The notes below the pieces were generated by a model. The model was given only the letters and a program-made list of their open reading frames with translations, was not told the DNA's origin and searched no databases. A stretch of 26,183 bases of DNA, taken from positions 1 to 26,183 of the forward strand of contig USCO01000017.1 in NCBI GenBank assembly GCA_900553135.1. The letters are read 5' to 3'. The stretch is from an uncultured Eubacteriales bacterium (GTDB taxonomy: Bacteria; Bacillota; Clostridia; Oscillospirales; Oscillospiraceae). Positions 14,515-22,182 of this stretch are shown here, in pieces (positions within the stretch are counted from its first letter, which is position 1; the number at the start of each line of letters is the position of its first letter). The position numbers were made by a program, and so were the translations under genes.

Positions 14515-14548
14515 TGTAACCGTTCGTGTAACCGTCATGGTGTATACT
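14515..14548 (+). promoter_or_regulatory. Promoter with tandem TGTAACCGT repeats upstream of the riboswitch
   Basis: A -10 box TATACT (14543-14548) lacks a good -35. Instead two perfect copies of TGTAACCGT (14515-14523 and 14527-14535), 12 bp apart from start to start, cover the -35 region. An A/T-rich tract (about 14465-14512) lies upstream. This is the layout of an activator-dependent promoter bound by a response regulator of the direct-repeat type. The identity of the regulator is unknown. Confidence 0.5.
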
Positions 14549-14582
14549 CTCCTTAATCTCTCCCCAAGGGAGACCAACACCA

Positions 14583-14680
14583 GGAATAAATGTCAAGAGC
14601 AAACCGCCCGAAAGGGCGGGACGCAAAGCCAGGGGGCTACCGCGGAACTCCGCCACGCCAGCCCGGCCGCCGTCTATTCC
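14583..14680 (+). ncRNA. Cyclic-di-GMP-I riboswitch (GEMM-I aptamer)
   Basis: The conserved core is present in order: GCAAACC (14599-14605), a P2 hairpin closed by a GAAA tetraloop (14604-14609 with 14614-14619), GGGACGCAAAGCC (14618-14630, the most characteristic string of the class), CTACC leading into a GCGG/CCGC hairpin, and GCCAGCCCGG (about 14657-14666). Outer stem P1 can form from GGAATA (14583-14588) and TATTCC (14675-14680). The tetraloop and the internal hairpin match the docking arrangement of known GEMM-I RNAs. It lies 34 nt upstream of the surface protein ATG with no terminator between, so control is probably at translation. Confidence 0.92.
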
Positions 14681-14713
14681 GATCTCACACGCAATTGAGA
14701 AAGGAGAACGGAA
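14677..14713 (+). promoter_or_regulatory. Candidate expression platform around the ribosome site
   Basis: TTCCG (14677-14681), whose first four bases belong to the 3' strand of P1, can instead pair with CGGAA (14709-14713) just before the ATG. Inside that pairing TCTCA (14683-14687) pairs with TGAGA (14696-14700), and AAGGAG (14701-14706) falls in the internal loop. The alternatives are mutually exclusive. This is an inference from complementarity, without energy calculation. Confidence 0.4.
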
Positions 14714-14714
14714 C

Positions 14715-16919
14715 ATGACAAAGCGAATTTTCAACCGATTGCTGGCCGTCGCTCTGGCCCTTTGCCTGATGACGAGCCTGCTCAACCTGTCGGCTTTTGC
14801 CGCGGACGGCGGGGCGGATGCCTCCGCCATTTCCCTGGAGGCGGGCCAGACTGTGGACCTGACCCAGCAGGCCGGCACCACGGTGTACGGCCAGGAGCTG
14901 GAGGCCCCCGTTGACCCCAGCTGGAGCAGCAGCGATGAGACGGTTGCCACTGTGGACCAGGCTGGTGTGGTCACCGGCCAGGCCGCCGGCACCGTCACCA
15001 TCACCCGGGAGGGCTGCGCCTACTGGGTGCCCGCCGGAGACGGCAGCGACGGGGTCTACAGCTTCGAGGACGTGACCGAGGGCGCCCAGTGCGTCCAGGC
15101 CACCACCACCTGGACGGTGGAGGTCACCGCCGCCGCCCCCGAGACCCCCGAATATCCCGAGGAGACCTCCACGGTGGACTACTCCGTGCGCCAGTCCGAG
15201 TCCGTGTCCTATGACGGATACGAGGAAAAGGACGGCGTCTATGTCTTCCACTACACCATCCACGACGGCGCCCAGGGCGACCTGGTCATCGACCTGGCCC
15301 AGGCTGCGCTGGCCATGTGGAATAACGAGACCCAGATGCCCGGCGACACCTTCAAGTTCCAGATCTTTGTGAAGAATGAGTCCGGCCACTCTTACCGCTA
15401 TCAGGACGGCAGCTTTGTGCTGGCTCCCGAGGACACCAGCCTGTTCGGCAGCATTGAGGAGGGTTCCCTGCTGCCCGTGCTGACCTATGACGGCCAGCTG
15501 ATGCCCATTCGCTTCTCTGGCTCCATGCTCCCCAAGTATTTTTACAAGGACGTTTTCCACGTGGAGGAGGATGTCGACGTCACCTTCGAGATGCTCTGCC
15601 AGATCTGCGACTATCTGGACAAGGCCGGTTACTCCGGCGAGAACGCCATCACCGACTACCTGCTGGATTACTTCAACGAGAAATACACTTCCGACTACAG
15701 CTCTCTGACCCAGATGTTCGCCGACCATCCCGACTGGCTGGATGGCTCGAAGCTGGCCAGCAACGGCATCTACAATATGACCGAGGCCCAGCTGCAGGAG
15801 TATATCGCAAAGTACCCCTGGATCGAGCCCTTCCTCTATGTCCAGACCTCCGGCAGCCAGCTCAAGGTCCAGATCAAGTGGCCCGAGCCTGAAATCTCCG
15901 CCGTGAGCTACAACAGCTTCTACATGGGCCTGTTCAGCGTGGTGTACGGCCAGGAGAACGCGGAGTACCTCAACCCCAACCCCTCCGGCGACCTGGAGTT
16001 CTCCCGCGCCCACGGCGTAGGCGACTATCTGAAGGGAACCGACCTCTACACCGAGACCAACGGCTATTTTGCCGGTCTCACCGCCGATCCTCTCCAGCCC
16101 CAGGAGACTCTGGAGATCTGGTCCGGCTACGGCATTGACGGCCCCGCCATGGGCAACTCCTACCAGAATTATGAGTTTACCTACTACAACACCATCACCC
16201 TGGAGCAGGTGGACACCTCTTACACCGTGCGCCACGACTATTACACCGACGGCGAGCTGGACGGCAGCGTGACTCTGGACCCCGTGTCCGGCATGGTGGG
16301 CGACGCCATCGACGTGACCACCATTGCCCAGGTCCCCCAGTATGACAACAACACCTACACCTATACCAGCACCACCCCCGAGGCCTCCCTGGTCCTGGGC
16401 AAGAATGCCGACCAGAACGTGATCGTGCTGCGGTATGACCGCACTAACAGCAGCCACACCACCTACTACACCCTCACCGTGCGCTACCTGGAGGAGGGCA
16501 CCGACCAGGTGCTGGCCGCCCCCTACTCCGTCTCCAAGGCCGCCCTCACCTACTACAATGTCACCGACTATACCGACCTGGCCATTGAGGGCTACACCAT
16601 TTCCCAGGTCACCGGCGACCCCGTCACCGGCTCCATGAACGGGAACAAGGAGATCATCGTCTACTACACCGCTGACGAGGATCTCACCGACCCCGAGACT
16701 CCCCTGAACCCCGATCCCGGTGACAGTGACGGCACCGACATCGGCGACGGAGAGGTCCCCCTGAATCCCGACCCGGGTACCGACGTGCCTGACACCGACG
16801 TGCCCACCACCGACATCCCCGAGACCGGCGACTCCATGGGCCTGTGGCTGGCCCTGGCCGCCCTGTCCGCCGGCGGTCTGGCCGTGCTGACCCTGGCCGA
16901 GCGCCGCAAGAAGGCCTAA
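14715..16919 (+). CDS. Sortase-anchored surface protein (IPETG signal) under riboswitch control
   Basis: The 734-residue exported protein has a signal peptide (1-29, ending SAFA) followed by a bacterial Ig-like (BIG2-type) domain (about 35-135: ISLEAGQTVDL, WSSSDETVATVDQAGVVTGQAAGTVTI). A large unrecognised region (about 150-495) follows, then two MucBP-like beta repeats (about 501-575 and 583-655; TYTVRHDYYTDG and YYTLTVRYLEEGTDQVL). An Asp/Pro/Thr-rich wall-spanning linker leads to a sorting signal: IPETGD (701-706), a hydrophobic helix and the tail ERRKKA. No sortase gene is in the window. It is probably an adhesin or matrix protein on the cell wall. AAAGGAG precedes the ATG. The gene is a single unit bounded by the riboswitch promoter and a strong terminator. 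Glycine and arginine codons are mainly GGC and CGC, unlike the GGG-rich genes on the left, consistent with high expression. Confidence 0.9.
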   Translation: MTKRIFNRLLAVALALCLMTSLLNLSAFAADGGADASAISLEAGQTVDLTQQAGTTVYGQELEAPVDPSWSSSDETVATVDQAGVVTGQAAGTVTITREGCAYWVPAGDGSDGVYSFEDVTEGAQCVQATTTWTVEVTAAAPETPEYPEETSTVDYSVRQSESVSYDGYEEKDGVYVFHYTIHDGAQGDLVIDLAQAALAMWNNETQMPGDTFKFQIFVKNESGHSYRYQDGSFVLAPEDTSLFGSIEEGSLLPVLTYDGQLMPIRFSGSMLPKYFYKDVFHVEEDVDVTFEMLCQICDYLDKAGYSGENAITDYLLDYFNEKYTSDYSSLTQMFADHPDWLDGSKLASNGIYNMTEAQLQEYIAKYPWIEPFLYVQTSGSQLKVQIKWPEPEISAVSYNSFYMGLFSVVYGQENAEYLNPNPSGDLEFSRAHGVGDYLKGTDLYTETNGYFAGLTADPLQPQETLEIWSGYGIDGPAMGNSYQNYEFTYYNTITLEQVDTSYTVRHDYYTDGELDGSVTLDPVSGMVGDAIDVTTIAQVPQYDNNTYTYTSTTPEASLVLGKNADQNVIVLRYDRTNSSHTTYYTLTVRYLEEGTDQVLAAPYSVSKAALTYYNVTDYTDLAIEGYTISQVTGDPVTGSMNGNKEIIVYYTADEDLTDPETPLNPDPGDSDGTDIGDGEVPLNPDPGTDVPDTDVPTTDIPETGDSMGLWLALAALSAGGLAVLTLAERRKKA

Positions 16920-16942
16920 CGTTCTGTCTCAACAACTCTCGC

Positions 16943-16978
16943 CCCGCCCGGAGATTTTCTCCGGGCGGGTTCTTTTTT
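16943..16978 (+). terminator. Intrinsic terminator after the surface protein gene
   Basis: A perfect 12-bp stem (CCCGCCCGGAGA 16943-16954 with 16958-16969, loop TTT) is followed by TTCTTTTTT. It separates the riboswitch-controlled gene from the polysaccharide cassette. Confidence 0.93.
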
Positions 16979-16989
16979 CCCCAGCCGTC

Positions 16990-17010
16990 TTTTTCTGGCT
17001 GCCAGAAAAA
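16990..17010. promoter_or_regulatory. 21-bp perfect palindrome, candidate operator
   Basis: TTTTTCTGGC and GCCAGAAAAA flank a single central T (16990-16999 and 17001-17010). It lies 6 bp before the -35 box of the polysaccharide cassette promoter and has no T run of a terminator on either strand. A dimeric regulator's site is the simplest reading. Confidence 0.4.
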
Positions 17011-17016
17011 TAGGAG

Positions 17017-17045
17017 TTGCGAAAACAGCCTAAATGTGCAAGAAT
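17017..17045 (+). promoter_or_regulatory. Promoter for the polysaccharide cassette
   Basis: TTGCGA (17017-17022), 17 bp, then an extended -10 TGC-AAGAAT (17037-17045). The -10 is imperfect but has the TG extension. The leader to the ATG at 17092 is about 40 nt. Confidence 0.45.
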
Positions 17046-17091
17046 AGGGTAGATATCATCGGAAACCCCTGAATTCCCTTGGGAGGACCCT

Positions 17092-18471
17092 ATGATCAAA
17101 GAAAATCAGCGTTTTTTCAACCAACTCCACCTGCTCAGCGACGGGGGGTTGGTTTTTGCCGCGGTCTTTCTGGCCCACTGGTGCCGGTTTGAGCTGTTCA
17201 ACGGCATCCCCACCTTCCCCCTGTCCAGCTATGTGTGGCTGGCCCTGGCGGCGGCGGTGCTGTGCCTTTGCGTCTACGGCGCCATGGGGCTCTACGACTC
17301 CTACCGCATCGTGCGGCTGGACCGGGAGGCCTCCCGCCTGCTGGCGGGCACCCTGCTGGTCACCCTGATTCTGGTGACCTCCCTGTTCGTCTTCCGCATC
17401 ACCCAGATGTCCCGGTGGCTGCTGGTGTTCTTCTGCGCATGGGCCTACGTGCTGCTCATGATCAAGCGGATCATTCTCCGCAAATCCCTGCAATATTACC
17501 GCCGCCGGGGCTACAACCAGAAGTACGTCCTGGTGGTGGGGGACGGCCCCATGGCCAAAAAATACGTGAATACCGTGCGAAACGACCCCAATCTGGGCTT
17601 TTCCGTCACCGGCTACGTGGCCGGCGGCAGCTCCTGGCGGGACGTGAAGCGGCTGGGGGGCTACGACCGCCTGGAGGAGATTTTGGAGCAGACCCACCCC
17701 GACGAGGTGGTGGTGGCCATGGCCGCCCAGGACTACCGCCTGACGGGCCGGGTCATCACCCTGTGCGAAAAGACGGGCACCAAGCTCTCCCTCATCCCCG
17801 ACTACGCCCCCTACATGCCCTCCAACCCCCAGGTGGACAACGTGGACGGCCTGCCCCTTATCAACCTGCGGCGCATCCCCCTGGACAACCTGGGCAACGC
17901 CTTCTGCAAGCGGGCCATGGACATCTGCGGGGCTCTGGTGCTCATTGTGCTCACCTCTCCCCTGATGCTCTTTGCCGCCGTGGGGGTCAAGCTGTCCTCC
18001 CCCGGTCCGATTTTGTTTAAGCAAGAGCGGGTGGGGCGGAACAAAAAAACCTTTTTGATGTACAAATTCCGCTCCATGCGGGTCAATGCCAAGGAAAGCA
18101 CCGGCTGGAGCACCAACACCGACCCCAGAAAGACCCCCTTCGGCTCCTTTCTGCGGAAATTTTCCATTGACGAGCTGCCCCAGTTCTTCAACGTCCTGAA
18201 GGGAGACATGTCCCTGGTGGGCCCCCGTCCGGAGGTGCCCTACTTTGTGGAGCAGTTCAAGGAGGTCATCCCCCGCTACATGGTCAAGCACCAGGTGCGC
18301 CCGGGCATCACCGGCTGGGCCCAGGTCAGCGGCTATCGGGGAGACACCTCCATTGAAAAACGCATTGAATACGATCTGTACTACATCGAGAACTGGAACC
18401 TGTTTTTTGACCTGAAAATCCTGCTTTTGACCCTGTTTCGCTTTCAAAACGGGGAAAAGCTGGTGCGCTGA
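17092..18471 (+). CDS. Undecaprenyl-phosphate sugar phosphotransferase (WbaP/EpsE-type initiating enzyme)
   Basis: This polyprenyl-phosphate hexose-1-phosphate transferase starts surface polysaccharide synthesis by loading the first sugar phosphate on undecaprenyl phosphate at the inner membrane face. The 459-residue protein has four N-terminal transmembrane helices (within about 12-125), a nucleotide-sugar-fold domain (about 140-260, VLVVGDGPMAKKYV), a fifth helix (about 275-300) and the catalytic domain with KFRSMRVNA, DELPQFFNVLKGDMSLVGPRPE, RPGITGWAQVSG and YDLYYIENWN. These are all the signature boxes of the family. GGGAGGACCCT precedes the ATG. It leads a cassette: the GT4 gene starts 15 nt after its stop. 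The sugar cannot be assigned from sequence by eye; galactose, glucose and N-acetylated sugars are all used in the family. Confidence 0.93.
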   Translation: MIKENQRFFNQLHLLSDGGLVFAAVFLAHWCRFELFNGIPTFPLSSYVWLALAAAVLCLCVYGAMGLYDSYRIVRLDREASRLLAGTLLVTLILVTSLFVFRITQMSRWLLVFFCAWAYVLLMIKRIILRKSLQYYRRRGYNQKYVLVVGDGPMAKKYVNTVRNDPNLGFSVTGYVAGGSSWRDVKRLGGYDRLEEILEQTHPDEVVVAMAAQDYRLTGRVITLCEKTGTKLSLIPDYAPYMPSNPQVDNVDGLPLINLRRIPLDNLGNAFCKRAMDICGALVLIVLTSPLMLFAAVGVKLSSPGPILFKQERVGRNKKTFLMYKFRSMRVNAKESTGWSTNTDPRKTPFGSFLRKFSIDELPQFFNVLKGDMSLVGPRPEVPYFVEQFKEVIPRYMVKHQVRPGITGWAQVSGYRGDTSIEKRIEYDLYYIENWNLFFDLKILLLTLFRFQNGEKLVR

Positions 18472-18486
18472 GAGAGGAGGAAGACC

Positions 18487-19614
18487 ATGCGGGTCCTGTT
18501 TACCGCCTCCACCGCCTCCCACATCCGCACCTTCCACCTGCCCTACCTGGCCGCCTTCCGGCAGGCGGGCTGGCGGGTGGCGGTGGCCTGCGGAGGCACC
18601 GAAGGGGACATCCCCGGGGCCGACGAGGTGCTCCTTCTCCCCTTTGAAAAGAAGATCACCGCCCCGGCCAACCTGCGGGCTCAGCAGATGCTGCGCCGCT
18701 TTTTGAAGAAAACCCCCTGCGACCTCATCTGCGCCCACACCTCCCTGGCCGCCTTCTTTACCCGGCGGGCGGCGGCGGGGCTGAGGAAGCGCCCCCCTGT
18801 TATCAACATGGTCCACGGCTATCTCTTTGACGAGGAGACCCCCTGGGCCAAGCGCCAGCTGCTGCTGGGGGCCGAGCGGCTGACGGCGAAGGACACCGAC
18901 CTGCTGCTGGCCATGAACCAGTACGACCTGGACACCGCCCGCCGCTATCATCTGGGCCGCCGGGTGGAGTACGTCCCCGGCATCGGGGTGGACTTCTCCC
19001 CTCTCAACGGCCTGGCCGCCCTGGACCGGGCGGCCATCCGCCGGGAGCTGGGCGTGGCCCCAGAGGATTTTCTCCTGGTCTACGCCGCGGAATTTTCCCA
19101 CCGGAAAAACCAGGCCTTTCTCATCCGGGCCCTGCCCAAGCTGCCCCGGCGGGTGAAGCTGGTGCTGGCGGGACGGGGCGCGCTGTGGGAGGAGTGCCGC
19201 GCCCTTGCCAAGGAGCTGGGGGTGGAAAACCGGGTGATCTTCCCCGGCCACACCGCCATGCCCCCCCTCTACGCCGCCGCCGACGCGGCCGTGTCCGCCA
19301 GCCGGTCTGAGGGACTGCCCTTTAACGTGATGGAGGCCATGTACGCCGGTCTGCCCGTGGCGGCCAGCGCGGTGAAGGGCCACACCGACCTTATTACCCA
19401 CGGGGAGAGCGGACTGCTCTACCCCTTTGGGGACGAAGCCGCCCTGTGCCGGGCGGTGGAGACCCTGGCCGGAGACCCCGGCCTGGCCCGCTCCCTGGGC
19501 CAACAGGCCCGAGCGGCCGTCTCCCCCTACGCCCTGGAGGCCGTGCTGCCCCAGGTCATGGGGGCCTACCGCTCGGTGCTGCCGACATCTGCCGAAACCG
19601 GAGTTTCCGTTTGA
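18487..19614 (+). CDS. GT4-family glycosyltransferase
   Basis: The 375-residue GT-B fold enzyme probably adds the second sugar to the lipid-linked intermediate made by the preceding gene. The N-terminal half (RVLFTASTASHIRTFHLPYLAAF) matches EPS-type glycosyltransferase_4 proteins. The C-terminal half (about 195-350) has YAAEFSHRKNQAFLI, LVLAGRGALW, VIFPGHT and the donor-binding motif SEGLPFNVMEAMYAGLPVAAS, with the E-x7-E pair of the family. AGAGAGGAGGAAGACC precedes the ATG. It is the only glycosyltransferase in the cassette as seen here. Acceptor and donor are unknown. Confidence 0.92.
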   Translation: MRVLFTASTASHIRTFHLPYLAAFRQAGWRVAVACGGTEGDIPGADEVLLLPFEKKITAPANLRAQQMLRRFLKKTPCDLICAHTSLAAFFTRRAAAGLRKRPPVINMVHGYLFDEETPWAKRQLLLGAERLTAKDTDLLLAMNQYDLDTARRYHLGRRVEYVPGIGVDFSPLNGLAALDRAAIRRELGVAPEDFLLVYAAEFSHRKNQAFLIRALPKLPRRVKLVLAGRGALWEECRALAKELGVENRVIFPGHTAMPPLYAAADAAVSASRSEGLPFNVMEAMYAGLPVAASAVKGHTDLITHGESGLLYPFGDEAALCRAVETLAGDPGLARSLGQQARAAVSPYALEAVLPQVMGAYRSVLPTSAETGVSV

Positions 19615-19637
19615 ATTGTTTGAAGGAGTGAATCATT

Positions 19638-22046
19638 TTGGGTGCTAGTCGTACCAAGGGACATGCTGTCCCTGTGGGGCCCGACAGCCGGGAGAAGGTT
19701 TTCTTCTGGCTGCTGCCCCTGCTGCTGTTTTTGTCCATTACCGCTGTCAGCGGTCCCATCGTGCTGGTCTTTGTGGCGGCCGCTCTGGTCTTTGGCCTGG
19801 GCAAGTCCCCCGCCGCCCTGCTGAGCCAGCGGCTGAGCCTGCTCACCGCCGGAGTGGGGATCTACTGCGCGGTCTCTCTGTGCTCCGGATTGTGGTCCCA
19901 CTTCGGGTCCTACGCCGGACGGGAGAGCGTGAAAACCCTGGTGGCCCTGGCCATGTTCCTGCTGGTGCTGGTGCGGGTGCAGAAGTCCGGCCTGCGGGCT
20001 CTGCTCTGGGCCCTCAGCGGCTGTCTGGCCGTGGTGGGCCTGGTGTGTGTGGACGGCTCCTCCTGGGGCGTGATCACCCGGGGCTTTGCCGCCCTCATGG
20101 GCCTGCTGGGCGTCCCCTATGACCCCGTCACCATGGGCTACGAGGTGGGCGTGCGCATCACCGGCATCTACTCCAACGCCAACGTGTCCGCCGGTATCCT
20201 GGCCTTTGGCCTCATTATCTCCCTGTATCTGTTCCAGACCGAGGAGAAGGAGAAAAACCGCCTGATCGCCGCCCTGCTGCTGGGGGTCCAGGCTCTGGCC
20301 TTCTTCCTGTCCTTCAGTATGGGCGCCATGGGCGCCTTTGCCCTGACCTGCATGATGTACCTCATCTGCGCGGGGAAGGAAAACCGCCTGCGCCTGTTCC
20401 TCCTCATGGTGGAGTGCGTGGTGGTCACCCTGGTGTGCGCCTTCGGGGCCTACCCCATGCTGGGCTCCTCCGGGGCCAAGGCCCTGGTGCCTGTGGTGCT
20501 GGCCCTGGTGTGCGGCCCGGTGATCTTTGTGCTGGACCGCTTTGTGGGCCGTCCCCTGTCCACCGCTCTGGCGGGCAAGGGCAAGGCGGTGACCATTGCC
20601 ATCATCGCCCTGTTTGTGCTGCTGCTGGGCTACGCCGTGGTGGCCATGAACGTCACCGGCGGCACCACCCTGAAGGCGGGTTCCACCCTGTCCCGCGCCG
20701 TGGCCCTGGAGGCCGGGGACTACCAGGTCCAGGAGATGACCTGGGAGACCCAGGTCCAGGTGGAGATCTACAGCCAGAATGAGCAGGAGCTGATGATGCA
20801 CACCCGCACCGTCCTCTACCAGGGCGACCTGTCTCAGGCCTCCTTCACCGTGCCTGAGGAGTCCCGGGTGGTGTGGTTTGTCATGTCCGGCGAGGGGGCT
20901 CTGGACCGGGTCATCCTCTCCGACGGCACCAAGGTGCCCCTGGGCTACCCCCTGCTGCCCGGCTTTGCCGCCAACCGTCTCCAGGCGCTGTGGGCCAACC
21001 AGAACTTTATCCAGCGTCTGGTGTTCTTCCGGGACGGCCTGAAGCTGTGGAGCCAGAGCCCCATTTACGGCTGGGGTCTGGGCGGGGTAGAGGGCCAGCT
21101 CACCGCGGTGCAGAGCTTCTACTATGAGACCCGATATATCCACAACCAGTTCATCCAGATCATGGACGAGGCGGGCATCATTGGCCTGGCCGCCTTCCTG
21201 TTCCTGCTGGGCGGGGCTATCTTCCTGCTGGTGAAGAACCGCAAGGAGCACCGGGACCCCCTGATGCCCATGCTGGCGGCCTGTCTCACCATGATGATCG
21301 CCCACTCCCTCACCGAGGTGGTGTGGTCCACCCAGATGTATCAGACGGTGGTCTTTGTCCTGTTCGCCGTACTCATCATCCACCTGTCCCAGCCCCAGCA
21401 GTCCGCCGCCCGGGGGAAGACCCGCGCCGCCGCCGTGGGCCTGTGGGGGGTGACCGTCCTGTTTGCCCTGCTCCAGGCGGGCAGCTTCCTTGCCGCCTGG
21501 CAGTTTGCCGCCCTGCCCAACCAGAACCTGAGCCAGGAGCAGATGGTCTCCAAGCTGGGCTTCATCGACACCCTGGAGGTGTACGGCGACACCACCTACA
21601 AGGTCAACCGCATGGCCAACGCCCTGCAGACCGGCCAGACCGGCGTGGCCACCCGCTGCGCCCGGGAGCTCATGGCCCGGGAGGAGTTTGACAGCTGCTA
21701 CTACGCCGCCGCCTACTACTACCTGCCCCTGGTGAGCCTGGACGGCTACTTCAACGCCGCCAACGTGGCCCTGACCCAGGAGGCCTCCAACGTGGACGCC
21801 TGGAACAGCATCTTTAACCTGCACCGCCAGGCGGTCAACCAGCTGTCCGGAGACGAGATGGAGGTCTTTGTGGCCGGACTGTGCGAGATGGGGGAGCGGC
21901 TGGAGCAGTTCAACCAGGGCCGCATGGAGCAGATCACCCTGTCTGAGGAGAACCAGGCCTTCCTGGACGGCGCCTTCCAGATCCGGGACCAGGGCATTAC
22001 CGGCGACTCCGCCTTCCAGCTGCTGGTGATGCTGTCCGCCCTGTAA
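19638..22046 (+). CDS. O-antigen polymerase/ligase-like membrane protein with long C-terminal domain
   Basis: The 802-residue membrane protein has at least ten hydrophobic segments (within about 21-340, 513-532, 545-585 and 598-622). Family features are SPIYGWGLGGVEGQ (474-486) and HNQFIQIMDEAGIIGLAAF (502-520), the Wzy_C/O-antigen ligase signature on the outer face. It likely joins polysaccharide repeat units or transfers them. A long extracytoplasmic segment (about 341-505) lies inside, and about 180 residues after the last helix look helical and TPR-like (YYAAAYYYLPLV, DAWNSIFNLHRQ). The start is a TTG at 19638-19640 with GAAGGAG 9 nt before. The gap from the previous stop is 23 nt. The cassette ends with a terminator; no flippase gene is present. 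Confidence 0.87.
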   Translation: MGASRTKGHAVPVGPDSREKVFFWLLPLLLFLSITAVSGPIVLVFVAAALVFGLGKSPAALLSQRLSLLTAGVGIYCAVSLCSGLWSHFGSYAGRESVKTLVALAMFLLVLVRVQKSGLRALLWALSGCLAVVGLVCVDGSSWGVITRGFAALMGLLGVPYDPVTMGYEVGVRITGIYSNANVSAGILAFGLIISLYLFQTEEKEKNRLIAALLLGVQALAFFLSFSMGAMGAFALTCMMYLICAGKENRLRLFLLMVECVVVTLVCAFGAYPMLGSSGAKALVPVVLALVCGPVIFVLDRFVGRPLSTALAGKGKAVTIAIIALFVLLLGYAVVAMNVTGGTTLKAGSTLSRAVALEAGDYQVQEMTWETQVQVEIYSQNEQELMMHTRTVLYQGDLSQASFTVPEESRVVWFVMSGEGALDRVILSDGTKVPLGYPLLPGFAANRLQALWANQNFIQRLVFFRDGLKLWSQSPIYGWGLGGVEGQLTAVQSFYYETRYIHNQFIQIMDEAGIIGLAAFLFLLGGAIFLLVKNRKEHRDPLMPMLAACLTMMIAHSLTEVVWSTQMYQTVVFVLFAVLIIHLSQPQQSAARGKTRAAAVGLWGVTVLFALLQAGSFLAAWQFAALPNQNLSQEQMVSKLGFIDTLEVYGDTTYKVNRMANALQTGQTGVATRCARELMAREEFDSCYYAAAYYYLPLVSLDGYFNAANVALTQEASNVDAWNSIFNLHRQAVNQLSGDEMEVFVAGLCEMGERLEQFNQGRMEQITLSEENQAFLDGAFQIRDQGITGDSAFQLLVMLSAL

Positions 22047-22060
22047 GCCTTTGCAATCCA

Positions 22061-22091
22061 GAGACGCGCAGAAATGCGCGTCTCTTTTTTT
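22061..22091 (+). terminator. Intrinsic terminator after the polysaccharide cassette
   Basis: A perfect 10-bp stem (GAGACGCGCA 22061-22070 with 22075-22084, loop GAAA) is followed by seven T. Confidence 0.95.
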
Positions 22092-22118
22092 CTTGTTAAT
22101 CTACATTTGTATTTTATC

Positions 22119-22147
22119 TTGACAACTGTTGATTAGAGGAGTATCCT
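22119..22147 (+). promoter_or_regulatory. Promoter of the TetR-MMPL-GLUG operon with possible operator
   Basis: A perfect TTGACA (22119-22124), 17 bp, then TATCCT (22142-22147). Centred at about 22127 is an imperfect palindrome (CTTGACAAC-T-GTTGATTAG, 6 of 9 positions matching, with a perfect CAAC/GTTG core) that covers the -35 box. It is suited to self-repression by the TetR protein encoded next. Confidence 0.65.
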
Positions 22148-22182
22148 TTACTCCATTCCAAACCCACAAGGAGGGGAGCACC

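Noticed and set aside
17056..21824. Long minus-strand open frames across the polysaccharide cassette
   Set aside because: They oppose three well-supported plus-strand genes and cross a promoter region; no domain is recognisable.
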